DNA of 64,000 bases from Rhipidocladum racemiflorum. Lineage: Eukaryota > Streptophyta > Magnoliopsida > Poales > Poaceae. The stretch covers positions 36,001 through 100,000 of the forward strand of contig JAYEVF010000100.1 in the NCBI GenBank assembly GCA_036346355.1, written 5' to 3'. Below, piece after piece: positions 23,169-33,676 of the stretch. The notes beneath the pieces were generated by a model, which was not told where the DNA came from, made no database searches, and saw only the letters and a list, made by a program, of their open reading frames with translations. A program made the position numbers and the translations under genes. Every line of letters begins with the position of its first letter. Position 1 is the first letter of the stretch.

Positions 23169-24175
23169 AGATCGCTGACAAAGACTATTATTGGGTGTGT
23201 ATGTACAGGCTTAATTGGAAGAAAACCAAGGCCAACAGCCTTGGCAGATCAAAAGGGAAGGCATCGATGGATCCTTCCGTTTAAGATCTACGATATGCAG
23301 CATGACTTCTTTACAATTACAAAAGGATCTCACTTCCAGTTCATTGTTCGTCCGTATCGCCATTTGTACCGTACAAATACAATGGCTAACATAGGCAACG
23401 AACCTAATTGTATGCGTCGTGTGTTTACTTATTTTTCTATGTCATACAATGCAACGGTTCCATATGCGTCATCTATCTTCTCTCATTTTTTACACCTTTT
23501 ATGCATCTTCATGTTTATCACGTGAAATTACAGTACTAAAACCGACTCTAGAACACTCTGTTGAGGTATACAGTTCACCTAGTTATGGAATAATAATTCA
23601 TGTTTACGCAATGTTAAACTAAATCCATATAAGGCCTTAATGCTCATTTATATGAAAAACATCGCGGTTAAAAGTGAAATATTGCGGAACCAACTTTGCT
23701 AGTGCCTAAAAAATGGTTAAATAATGTTATAAGGAGCATTCGCAAACATAAAGCGAAAACTGAACCCTTATCGTGTAAACTTTAGAAACGCTTAAGCCTT
23801 TTCGGCAGCCCGTAAAATGTTTCGTATAAATGCAAATTTTGGGAAGATCAGCCTAGATACACTCTTTGGTATATGGACTGCCATATTCTAAAAAAATATC
23901 TTATTTATATCTTCTTGCTTTGCATCTGAATCCTACTAGTGCAATAACCCTAAGTATTATGGTCGCCATCAACACATTGTATCAGTAGTTGAGCTCCCCC
24001 TGCTGCACATGACCACTTTTGATATTTCTCCCCCGATGAGGCCATTTTCGCAAAAAAAAAAAAAAAAAAAACGTTTCGGGGGTCAGTACAGTAAACATTT
24101 CTTCAAAGTTGCTGCTTCTATTATTTGTATCTCCAAATATTTGCACATATCAGGTTAAGAACTCATTGGATCATA
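23169..24175 (+). other. 3' flank of the small gene; non-coding
   Basis: 23169-23284 is the out-of-frame remainder of the gene's likely original C-terminus. Beyond it the DNA is AT-rich and non-coding, with an A20 tract at 24052-24071. The phrase 'gaggccattttcg ... ggtcagtacagtaaac' near 24038-24098 recurs, altered, at about 24640-24690. Confidence 0.5.
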
Positions 24176-24433
24176 CTCCCTCCAGTCTTCAAAAAGATAA
24201 CGTTTTGGACATCAACACGGTCTTCAAAACACAACTATGACTACTAATTTTTATTATAATATATTTATAAAACTCAATAAAATTATAATATTATGAAAGT
24301 ACTTCTAGAGACAAGTCTACACATATAATTTTCATGTATCCAAATTAAATATTTAAAAATATATCAAGTCAAATTTTTTAGAAGTTTGACCATCATTATA
24401 TCCAAAACGTCATCTTTTTAAAGACTGCAGGAG
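24176..24433. mobile_element. Stowaway-type MITE (Tc1/mariner-like)
   Basis: 258 bp, starts CTCCCTCCAGTCTTC, ends GACTGCAGGAG, flanked by TA on both sides (24174-24175, 24434-24435). The interior is AT-rich and matches, in the opposite orientation, the element at 26946-27192 (shared 'taatatatttataaaa', 'tataatattatgaaagta'). Confidence 0.85.
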
Positions 24434-24832
24434 TAATAAACTAACATGCTGCACATAGATTAGCCAAAATCAAAAAAACATTAAAAAAACCAGCTTGCAA
24501 CATTGTGGAGCCGCTGCAAGCCGGCTTGCAACTCTACCAAACCGCTATAAGCCAACTTGCAGCGGCCCCACGGTGCTGCAAGCCGCTTGCAGCGACTCCC
24601 CCACTGCATGGGGCTATTTTCGTAATTCCTGTAGCACCGAGGTCATTTTCGTGAAATATTATTTGTACAGGGCTAGTACAGTGAACTCTTTGAGGTGGGC
24701 GTGGTCGCGCGAGTGCAAAGGCAAGGCAGAGGGCATGTGGGGCTCGATGCTAACACAAGCTAGGGTTTAGTCTTGGTGGAAGCAGGGTGAATGGATCTAA
24801 GCCGTCTGTTCAGATCCCTGTAATCCTACAGC
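24434..24832. other. Non-coding, with repeated CTTGCAGC/GCTGCAAG words
   Basis: 24490-24595 carries about six copies of the self-complementary words cttgcagc / gctgcaag, which could fold locally. No gene is seen. Confidence 0.4.
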
Positions 24833-25072
24833 TTCACAAGAACCCAATCTGGACCATACGATCGCAATCCGACGACTCGGACATGTCGATCCGTAAATGG
24901 TGATGTGGTGCAGCTGGGAGGCCAGGGAATCCTTCCACTATAAGGATGTTAATTCGCAAGAGCCCAATCTAGACCGTACGATCGCAATTTAATGGCTCGG
25001 ACGTGTCGATCCGTAAACAGTGACGTGGCGCGGTGGGAGGCCGGGGAATCCTTCCGCTACAAGGATGTTAAT
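24833..25072 (+). repeat. Two-copy 120-bp tandem duplication, then an AATT microsatellite
   Basis: Copy 1 (24833-24952) and copy 2 (24953-25072) share 'cccaatct(g/a)gacc', 'acgatcgcaat', 'tgtcgatccgtaaa', and 'ggaatccttcc' through 'aaggatgttaa'. Copy 2 is followed to 25098 by about eight TTAA/AATT units. The copies differ mostly by transitions. Confidence 0.85.
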
Positions 25073-25199
25073 TAATTAATTAATTAATTAATTAATTAGT
25101 ATTCTCTCTTATCAATCGATCAGTGGGAGAGAACTAAAAAAATTTAGTCAACAACTCAACAATATTTGACTTTTACAACTAACGAAATGAACAGAATGG

Positions 25200-25846
25200 G
25201 CACATGAAAGATCCATGCAGTGTGTACTGAATGCAAACAAAGCAGTGCTTGGCAATGTGATAGTTGCACTGTGACCATGATGGTTACCCAAGAATCTAAA
25301 TTCTGTCTCATCCTCATCATCAGTATCTATATTCTTTGGAGTAATCCTATTTTGGTAACACCTCCGTCTAAGTAGAAAACAATTAAAATATTAGCTCACA
25401 AGTCCTTTCCTTCTCTTAAGTGAAAAAAAAAATAAGTGGAGACAGTTCCAAATATTCATGCGTGAAGATGACGCATTGAGTCGATCTACAACCGTGAAAT
25501 TTGCGCCCTCTTCATCTGTCCAAGAAAGTACAATTTCCTCACCCATGCGATCGAATCCCCAATCAAAGAAAGATGAACCAAGTTCACGTCTCAGCAGAAG
25601 TCTCCTTTCTGCTACATGAAACCTAACACAATCTACTGATCCTAGAAGGTTGCAGCCACAAACATCTTCTCTACCTTTGCCAATAGGGTCACCACAAAAT
25701 GGTGCTTTCCTATTTTCATTTTCTGGAGGCCAGACCTTTGTGCCCAACCATTTTAAGGTTTCAGGATCATTGTAATTTACAGGCAGCTCACCAGTGCATT
25801 GTGGCAGCTGTGCTTGATAGTCAGGGCCCACCGGTATTTCATTCCT
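25200..25846 (-). pseudogene. Decayed exon of an ELM2-domain chromatin protein gene
   Basis: Read on the minus strand from an acceptor-like 'gcag' at 25847. The exon starts RNEIPVGPDYQAQLPQC, then KWLGTKVWPPENENRK, CGDPIGKGREDVCGCN, VDCVRFHVAERRLLLRREL, LSWTDEEGANF and NIWNCLHLFFFSLKRRKGLV. 'VGPDYQAQLP' and 'GTKVWPP' fit the ELM2 motif of plant ARID/ELM2 or MYB/ELM2 nuclear proteins, which recruit histone-modifying complexes. A TAA at 25391-25393 follows 'LVS'. Beyond it, in two other frames, family-like text continues (RRRCYQNRI-like, DDEDETEFRFLGN-like) down to about 25200. So a nonsense change and at least one frameshift break it. Upstream exons were not clearly found; 26020-26110 (minus) has a short open stretch that could be one. 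It may be a dead gene or a moved gene fragment. Confidence 0.75.
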
Positions 25847-28217
25847 CTGCTAACATGTAAAAAAGCCAACCATCAAAAGAGTTAAGCCACTTCCTACTCT
25901 CATGTTTCCCATGTCCGATCAAGTTGCTCTCCTGCTCTATGACGATTAAAGACCCATTCATATTTTCTACAACTGTTGTTAATTCATTAATACATGTTCA
26001 ACCACAAGTTGAGGTTCTTTACTGCATTTTGCTTGTGCATCGGTCCAGGCACCGGTGGAACAATGGAATTCCTGTGCCAACAGAAAAAGAAGAGTTATTA
26101 ATTTCAGTAGTATGAGTAAGCAATATATCAGGTTCTATGGCAAAACAATGTATTATCAATCACAAAGACAAAATCCATGACAATGTCAATTTCAGAACTT
26201 GCAAATTCTGTTGCAAACCAAACAAGATTTTGTGTTGTCTCATGATTCCATTTCCAGGTTATAGTTTCTCGGGCAAATAAACAAAAAAATTGAATTGTAG
26301 TCCAATTTCAATTATACATTAATTAGAAGTAGGACTCAAATTACAGAAGATAAATTGAGTTCAGGGATCTAAACATAAACAGACCTTTACGGAAATCATA
26401 AAATGCAGAAGAATCTACACACGCAATAGGAGTTGGTTTAGCCGTGATGTTCAATGTAGATCAAGTACTCAGGTTATTTTGTCGGCATTAGCTCAAGAGC
26501 CTGTTGTTTTCTTCTTCATTCTAGTCTCCTGAGTTCTTGCTCGTCTGATCTAGACATAGTATTGTAACTTGTATCTACAACATTCTTTCGGAACAGAACC
26601 CCATGTCAATCTTTTTAGAAGCATGGAAATTATAAGGGAATAATCCCAGAGGTATTTGTAACTATATATTTCTCAAGTCCTAAATATGTCACTGGTTAAA
26701 AAGAGTAGGATTCATAATTCAGAAGACCATACATGAATCCATTCACTAGTCTATAAGGTATAAAGGAGTTTTTATACAAGAGGAAACTCTAGAAGTTGGA
26801 GCAAAAGGAGTCCTAGTAAGATCAGCCTTAACTGGAGCTGAAAAGCATAATCTATGTTCCTAGAAGAGAGCCTTGATACGAGTTTCTCCTGAAAAAAACT
26901 TGTTGCTTGAGCATCCCAATGTTAGTATTAATATTAAGAGGACTACTCGCTCCAGTTCACAAAAAAAATGGGATACATGCAGTCAAACTTTTGAAACTTA
27001 GGCTATTGATATCTTTTTAAATATTTGGATTAACATGAAAATCATATGTGTAGTTTCGTCTCAAAAAGTACTTTCATAATATTATAGTTTTATTGGATTT
27101 TATAAATATATTACGGTAAAAATTAGTTATCAAAGCTGCATTTGCGGGACCATGTCGATATCTAAAATGACATGTTTTGTGACCGGAGGGAGTATTATAG
27201 AGCTGCAAAAGTTACTAGAGTACTGCCATGTCCTATGTGAGCATCAACCAATCTAACTTTGGAATGCTTTGTGAAACCAACAATGGCATAACCGTATAAG
27301 CCCTATAGAGATCATAAGCAGATAACTCAAGCCCTAGAAAGGTAATAAGCAGATAACTCAAGATCTTACTCCATGACCGAAGTGTGATGCGGGACATATC
27401 AAAGGCCCCTTACAAGAGATTGTAATCTCAATGGGAGACATTAACCTCCTAAGATATAACATGTGCAGTGGTAGATGCCTCCATAAAATGGAGTTCCTGC
27501 AATCCTTCCCTCAAAATAAAAGGGCTACTTGTTATAGGTTTCCTAGATAGAAACTGAAAGAGTTCTGTATTCTTTTGCTGTTTTTCACAGCCCAATATTT
27601 ATGGTGTGGGTTTGCAGTTACATATTTTTGCTTGTCCTATGAAATGTTCTCTCCTTGCCTCTTTGGACGCACATGCTTAGAGATTCACAGAAACCTTGTA
27701 TTTTGATAGCCTCATTCGAATTTACAAGTTAATCAAAGTCAAGAGGAAACCTTTGAATCCCTCTAAACTTTTCTATTAGCCTAGGAAGAACTTTTCATCA
27801 TATTGTGTCAAAATATATATAACAATAGCCATGGAAGAAAAAACAGTATGCATTATCTTATAAACACATAAACAATCAAAACCAGTACGATAGTGATTCA
27901 ATCAAGCATTGAAGATTACAATTAGAATGATCATTTGAACATGTATTGACACTCAAATATAACCAACTCCGGTAGCAACTTATGACAACTAGATAAGTAT
28001 GGCCCAAAAGGGAAGAATGGGACACCAAAGATATTCTTCATGAAAGGGGAACTGAGAATTATACAAGGTAACAATTCATTTCTAAGCACAAATTTCTTGT
28101 CATAACAGTAAGACTGCCATTATATCTGGAAATTTCTTTTCAAACTGAGTAACTGACACGTCTTCCTAGTAAGTAACAATTAATAATGTACTCCTCGAAT
28201 TACAAGATTATTTCGAC
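25847..28217. other. Non-coding stretch with possible decayed upstream exons
   Basis: Mostly AT-rich. Minus-strand 26110-26020 (FSVGTGIPLFHRCLDRCTSK) is a short open piece flanked by acceptor/donor-like text and could belong to the ELM2-type gene, but I cannot confirm it. Apart from the MITE at 26946, nothing else is recognised. Confidence 0.35.
26946..27192. mobile_element. Stowaway-type MITE, same family as 24176, opposite orientation
   Basis: 247 bp, left tip CTCGCTCCAGTTCAC, right tip GTGACCGGAGGGAG, TA on both sides (26944-26945, 27193-27194). Its reverse complement aligns along its length with the element at 24176-24433. Confidence 0.85.
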
Positions 28218-28225
28218 ACTATCAC

Positions 28226-28921
28226 TAGGGGTGGAATTTTAGCTCGAGGCTCGAGGCTCGGCTCGGCTCGGCTCGCATGGCCAACGAGCCGAGCCCGAGC
28301 CTACCGCCTGGCTCGCTTGGCCAACGAGCCGAGCCCGAGCCAGCTCGTGAGCGGCTCGTTAGGCTCGACAGTCATTGAGTCATATAAGGTATGAATTCAC
28401 AATACAGTAATCAGTATACCCAATGCTAGACATCTAATGAGCAATGCTTGTCTTACCTTACTTTTTGAGTTTACTCTTCTTAGTACTTCAAATGTCTTGT
28501 ATTGGGTCTACTGATTACTTTTGCACAGATAAAAGTAAGCGGAGTATTCTTTTTCCAGATTACATGTTTGCAGTTTTATAAACTGAAAGAGCAGTCTAAC
28601 CATCTGTGTTTAAAAAGGCGTCCCATAAATGTGAAATTGCTTCTTAACCGAACCCTAGAGGAGGCTGGAGCCTGAGAACGGTGAGAATGGATGGAGGAGC
28701 TTCGTTTTTTTGTGAGAATGAAGGGCATTTGGGCCCTTGCCAGTGCCCTTGTTGGCCGGCTCGCGAGCCACATCAAGCCGGCTCGAGGCTCGAGCGAGCC
28801 CGAGCCGAGCTCAATATTGAGCTCGATGTATGCAACGAGCCGGGCTCGGCTCGGCTCGAAAACTGGCGAGCTCGACCGAGCCGAGCCAAGCTCGGCTCGG
28901 CTCGGCTCGATTCCACCCCTA
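28226..28921. mobile_element. hAT-type MITE with GAGCC-rich arms, copy 1
   Basis: 696 bp, tips TAGGGGTGGAAT and ATTCCACCCCTA, perfect 8-bp target duplication ACTATCAC (28218-28225, 28922-28929), as expected for hAT transposition. Both ends carry long runs of GAGCC/GGCTC words that can pair. The centre is AT-rich and includes 'aaccctagaggaggctgga', which may be captured host sequence. No transposase. A second copy in the opposite orientation lies at 43957-44675. Confidence 0.92.
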
Positions 28922-28929
28922 ACTATCAC

Positions 28930-29519
28930 GTAGATGCATTAACACACTATTTTTTTTTCTAAAAAAGTATTACCAATTGAGGCGGCGACTTTAGGGTTTT
29001 GAGGCGATTGAGCTCGAGCATGCGTTCCCAAGGGTCGATGGTGGCTTTTATAGTGCGAGGCTTTGCGTAGAAGGCAGAGTTCAACGCGGATGCAGCGGCA
29101 GCGGCGAAGTCTGTTCCGAACAGGGGAAGACGAAGACTGGCAGGTGGGCCCCACCTGTTAGTGACAAGGCGCTCGCGCGCGATGGGCTGGGCTGCGTCGC
29201 AGTGATGGGTTGAGGCGCAGCTAGCTAGGCCAGGGCGGTGCGGGCTGGAGCGTGGGGTTTGGAGGATCAGACCAGAGAGAAACTAGGTTGACAGCTTGGG
29301 TCTTGACCCAAGAGGCAAACACATTATTTTAATTAGTTTTTTTAGAAAATACAAAAAAATGCAAAAAAAGCTTAAATAAAATAGCAAATGCACTCAAAAT
29401 GTTTTTAGAAAAAGCTAAAAAATGCTTCCAAGCATAAGGAACCAAATAAAATAATTTTGACAATTTTTCACTTGAGTATTAATCATATTAAATCATTTTT
29501 TGAATTTAGAACATCGCAT
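28930..29519. other. Non-coding between a MITE and an LTR-like block
   Basis: 28975-29270 is GC-richer and includes 'tttagggttttgaggcg' and 'ggtgggccccacctg', typical of the start of grass genes or transposons. No reading frame is convincing. It may be the far 5' end of the dead ELM2-type gene on the minus strand. Confidence 0.35.
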
Positions 29520-30162
29520 ATTAAGCTTTATGAAAGATCGGAATGGCAATCAGAGGGGTAAATGATCCCAAAATAAAACTTCCCTCACCTACTGGACAAA
29601 TAGTATTTAACTGAAACCCCTCTTGCAAAGAATAAAGATCCTGGAGCAAAAACTCTCTCTTAGGGCGGAAGAGAATATGTGATCTAGACTTGCTCGTGGG
29701 ATTTTGGAAGATCAAGATGAACTTGGATACCTTCCCACAAGTCATAGCAAGCTAGAGGCCACAAAGAAACTCATCAAAACACGATCAAACAAGGATTCAT
29801 CAATGTAGGCACAGACGATCGGTTTCTCGCAAAACTCGAAACAAGGATTGCCTAGAGGATTGAGATATGATCTAAGTGAAGACTCATCCAATCAATCTCT
29901 CATCCTTGGCAATAAAAACACAGAAGCAAGTAGAAGGAGGGAAGGCAAATCCAACTTACAGAATTTAAATTACGACAATGTAAAGATTGAATTTAAATTG
30001 CGTAATGTAAAGACATAATGTAAATGCGGAATTTAAATTCAGAGTGAAGAGAATGTTTTTGTATTTATTTTCTTTGGAAGTTTTTACAAAGCCTCACTTC
30101 ATGTGGGCAAAGCTCAAAGGAGCACCAAAAACTTCAAAGCAAGGAGGCTACCTCTATCCCTC

Positions 30163-30170
30163 TATTTATA
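30163..30170 (-). promoter_or_regulatory. TATA-like box of the minus-strand LTR-like block
   Basis: The reverse complement reads cactataaatagagg, about 1.6 kb inside the LTR-like block. Inferred promoter of that repeat. Confidence 0.45.
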
Positions 30171-30659
30171 GTGTTCTAGGATCAATTCTCACCCTTAGAT
30201 GTCTTACTTCAATCCTAAAGCTAACTTTCAAGGGCCAAGATTTGATCCCACACTTCCACACACATGAGTTACATTGATCGTGTCTTACACATGCTTTCTC
30301 AAAGCATCTTTAAGTGATCAGTCCAGCAACCCTCTCACAAGCTAACTTGACCACGACTTTAGCTCTAAAGACCAACTACTCCCTGGTCTACTAGACCTAA
30401 AAAGCCTCAAGCTTAGCAGACACTTTGTCTCCTTGCCTCCTTGGACTGCACCAGTTCCATCTCCAGCCATCTTTCAGCGACCTTCAGCCATCTTGAACCT
30501 CCTGCAACCCTTGCCTAGTTCCGGCCTCCCTTCGCCTCACCATGACCACCAAACAAAGCCTTGTATCCATCACAGATAAGAAAAACACATCACATAGCAT
30601 TGCTCATGAATAATATGCAATTTTCGTCAAAGCTCAATAGAGCACAAAGCATCTACGAC

Positions 30660-31290
30660 GGACCAACATTTTTCGTCCTTGGCGAATGCACTTACCTTTC
30701 CGATTTTTTATGATTTTTTATGTTGCTCAAATGAAAAACTTGTCAACACAAAAAAGATGCGTCTCAAAATTCTCTACAACTTTCATGTAGACCAAATAAT
30801 TTTTCGAGCACGGGAATATCTTCAAAACTGCAAATTACCAAACGGTCCAGCGCGAACAATGCATAGTTCTTTCTTGGTCCGGCATAAATGTACTTACCTT
30901 CCCGATTTTCTGTGTTTTTTTATATTGCTCAAATGAAAAACTTGTCAACATGAAAAAGATGCGCCTTGAAATTCTCTACAACTTTCATGTAGACCAAATA
31001 ATTTTTTGAGCACAGAAATACCTCCAAAAATGCAAATTACCGTAACTGTCAAAGTCGGTCCGCCATAGACGTGAAACTCTATGTTTCTTGGTCCGTCGAG
31101 AATGTGAATGCTTCCTGATTTTCTATGATTTTTTCTGTTGCTCAAATGAAAAACTTGTCAACATGAAAAAGTTGTGTTTTGAAATTCTCTACAACTTTCA
31201 TGTAGATCAAAAAATATTTTGAGCATGGGAAGACCTCTAAAAACGCGAATTACTGCAAGCCATCAAAGTTGGTCCGCCGTAAACGTGAAG
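30660..31290. repeat. Three ~200-213-bp tandem units inside the LTR-like block
   Basis: Each unit holds 'gctcaaatgaaaaacttgtc' (30725, 30927, 31140), then 'attctctacaactttcatgt' and 'gagca(c/t)(g/a)g'. Units are separated by a 'ggtccg(g/c)c' phrase. From 31290 to 31515 the GGTCCGGCGCAAAC word alone recurs about every 40-60 bp. Confidence 0.85.
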
Positions 31291-31776
31291 GCATTGTTCA
31301 CGGTGCGGTGCAAACGTGATTTCCTCTGTTTGGAACACGCCTTGGTCCAGCGCAAACATGAAACTCACTATTTTCAACACCTCTTGGTCCGGGGCAAAAG
31401 GAAAACACTATGTTCCAAGATTTCTTTGCTCCAAACCGGTCCGGCGCAAACACAAAGCTAATTACGCTTGGTCCGACGCATACACAAGTCATTTCTAAAT
31501 CGGTCCGGCGCAAACACTAAACACTGAACCTAAGGTATGCCGCAACCTAACAAGCCGACACAAATCAAAATGCTTCCAAATGAAATCATTTCAAATCCAA
31601 ACTTGAATCAAACTCAAACCTGAGCAACCCAAGCTCAAATTAATTCAAATACTCATCACAAACAAGGATGAACCTCCACATGGTCCTTCACTTTAATTAG
31701 CAAATAAAATGGTAAAAAATTTAGAGGGCTAAACTACTCAAAAAGATTTTGAAAAGGGCAAAATTTGGGATGTTAC

Positions 31777-32307
31777 TCATAGTCTATCTCATAGTCAATA
31801 AAGGCATGACATATAGGCATTTTTAAGTTGCTAAAGCCTCCCTATTTTCCTTCTTAATTTTGGGACATAAGTTCTTGGGCGGGTTTTGTTGGGTATTGAC
31901 CCCTTGTCAAGATGCTACCTTATGAAGGCTGCCAACTGTAACCGCTATATCTATGATATTCTTTTGCATATGCAATCCTATATATTAAATTCATGTAATT
32001 TTATAATGGTATTGGTCTACAGGAGTAGTAGGTACGTTTCAGTTATATCACCAATGTCCGTAGTTTCATGAAGGAAAGGTATGGATTCAAGCTATTTATT
32101 AGATCAACTTCCATTAAGACTGCCAAACTGTAACCGCTCATTGTTTCTGTTCTGGTGTTAGATTTTGAGCGATGGATATGAGCGGCAAACCATTGTATGA
32201 ACCTTGTTCCTATTTGAAGTTGATGGCTTTAACATCTCACGAATAATGTCAACTATTTTAAGTTACTGGCTTGGACACATCAAGAATAATGTCTGGTATG
32301 TAGTGCT
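31777..32307. other. Non-coding, nothing recognised
   Basis: AT-rich. The phrase 'gctgccaactgtaaccgct' near 31927 recurs as 'actgccaaactgtaaccgct' near 32118. No genes. Confidence 0.4.
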
Positions 32308-32315
32308 CTCATATG

Positions 32316-32684
32316 CAGGGTTCACCTTACCGTTATATACACGAAATTCACTACTGTGTCGGCACAAAAAATCGTCGATTTTCAAGCGAAAATCGCATAA
32401 ATTCAAAATTCAATTTTTTTTGAAAAAAATAAAAAATCGATGATTTCGGTGGAAAATCGACAGGCTTGTTGAACTTTTTTGCGGTCGACTTTTTGGAGCT
32501 GTTTTCGTCGATTTTTGACAAAATTCGAGCGATTTCTACCGATTTTCGACCGATTTGTGATGCGTAAATTTTTTTGATTTTTTTGAATTAGATCGGTTTA
32601 TCGACCGGTTTTTGAAACCGGACCGTGTCGATATGGACGATAATCACGAAAATCACGCGATTTTCGTCGAATTTGGGAACCCTG
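32316..32684. mobile_element. hAT-type MITE, 369 bp, with perfect 8-bp target duplication
   Basis: Tips CAGGGTTC and GAACCCTG, target duplication CTCATATG at 32308-32315 and 32685-32692. The interior is full of ATCG(A)TTTT words that can fold (aaaatcgtcgattttc, gattttcgtcgaat). Non-autonomous. Confidence 0.9.
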
Positions 32685-32936
32685 CTCATATGAGTAGATC
32701 TTTTTGTTTGGGATTAATTTCTTATACGCTATTGGAATTTGGAGAAAATCCCTGAATATATCACTGACACGAGGCAAACTTTCAGTGGCATACAAATTTT
32801 CATCGAATTTGGGAACCCTGCTCATATGAGTAGATCTTTTTGTTTGGGATTAATTCCTTATATGCTACTAGAATTTGGAGAAAATTCCTGAATATATCAC
32901 TGACATGAGGCTAACTTTCAGTGGCATACAGGAATT
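32665..32936 (+). repeat. 136-bp tandem duplication that includes the MITE's right edge
   Basis: Copy 1 is 32665-32800, copy 2 is 32801-32936. Both contain the last ~20 bp of the MITE, its target duplication CTCATATG, and then gagtagatctttttgtttgg through 'ttcagtggcataca'. The duplication therefore happened after the MITE landed. Confidence 0.9.
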
Positions 32937-33676
32937 GCCCCTTGTGTTTGAGTAGTTGCTTCCAAGTCTACCAAATTCGGTGTTGTCTCATGCATGCATC
33001 AGTAAACAGCAGTGTCACAACAGTGCTCTTACATTTTCAGAGATGGCGGACAAACAATTACTGAGCAGTGGCTTATTATACATGTGGTGGTGATGCTAGC
33101 GGCATAGAGCACTAACACACCAATATATATGCGGCGCCCCATGTTATCCACAGTATCTATAATTCCATTGATACAAATCAAAGGTTTCATAATGTTATCT
33201 ACATTATTTATATTTCCATTGTTACATATCAAAGGTTTCATAAATGTTCCCGTAAATAATTGAATATGCAGCTAAATGGGAACTAAAGCCTACAACCAGG
33301 GTATAGAGCTTCTTTCTACCGGTAATGCCTGAGTGAGAGCATGACAGTCAGAGCAAATATAAATAGTTTGTTTCTGCATATGTTGGAGAAATTTTACATT
33401 ATTTTTTGTTTCACCTTTTTTTACCGGCAATGCCCTGGTATCATTAACAAAATTGAAGCAGCAGGACTGCCAGTACACCCAGATATATTACAAAACGGTC
33501 CCTGACAAAATAAAAAATACATATTAGACCTTGCGGGAGCAGGAAGATGAAGTTTGCGGCTCACCAGCCCTTGAGGGGCTTCTCGTCGGGAGTTCGGTAC
33601 GAAGATGGAGCTTTCTAGTGTAGGGGGCATGTGACGGCAACAGCGAATATCGCCGACGACCAGCCTCGCGGACCTA
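32937..33676. other. Non-coding with a small direct repeat
   Basis: 'caaaggtttcataa(t/a)' with its upstream 'ttccattg(a/t)taca' occurs twice, at about 33162-33193 and 33212-33245. 'accgg(t/c)aatgccc/tg' also occurs twice (33319, 33423). No gene is recognised. Confidence 0.4.

Larger units (their letters stand above)
29520..31776 (-). repeat. LTR-like block on the minus strand
   Basis: The minus strand starts 'gtaacatcccaaattttg' at 31776, a common LTR start. It then has a repeat-rich U3-like part, a TATA box (tataaata, 30163-30170 read in reverse), a leader-like part, and fades out near 29520. No flanking target duplication was found and the left end is uncertain. It may be a solo or truncated LTR. 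Confidence 0.5.

Noticed and set aside
24490..24600. Possible ncRNA hairpin from CTTGCAGC words
   Set aside because: Several self-complementary 8-mers but no single long stem; too weak to call.
28576..28962. Open frames on both strands rich in Arg, Ala, Ser, Glu (also 43667-44224)
   Set aside because: Produced by the GAGCC/GGCTC arrays of the hAT MITE.
30660..31515. CRISPR-like regularly spaced repeats
   Set aside because: Plant nuclear DNA; units are long and imperfect, with no short identical repeats and unique spacers.
33161..33245. Possible small gene in the ATTCCATTG direct repeats
   Set aside because: Only a short AT-rich direct repeat; the frame has no features.
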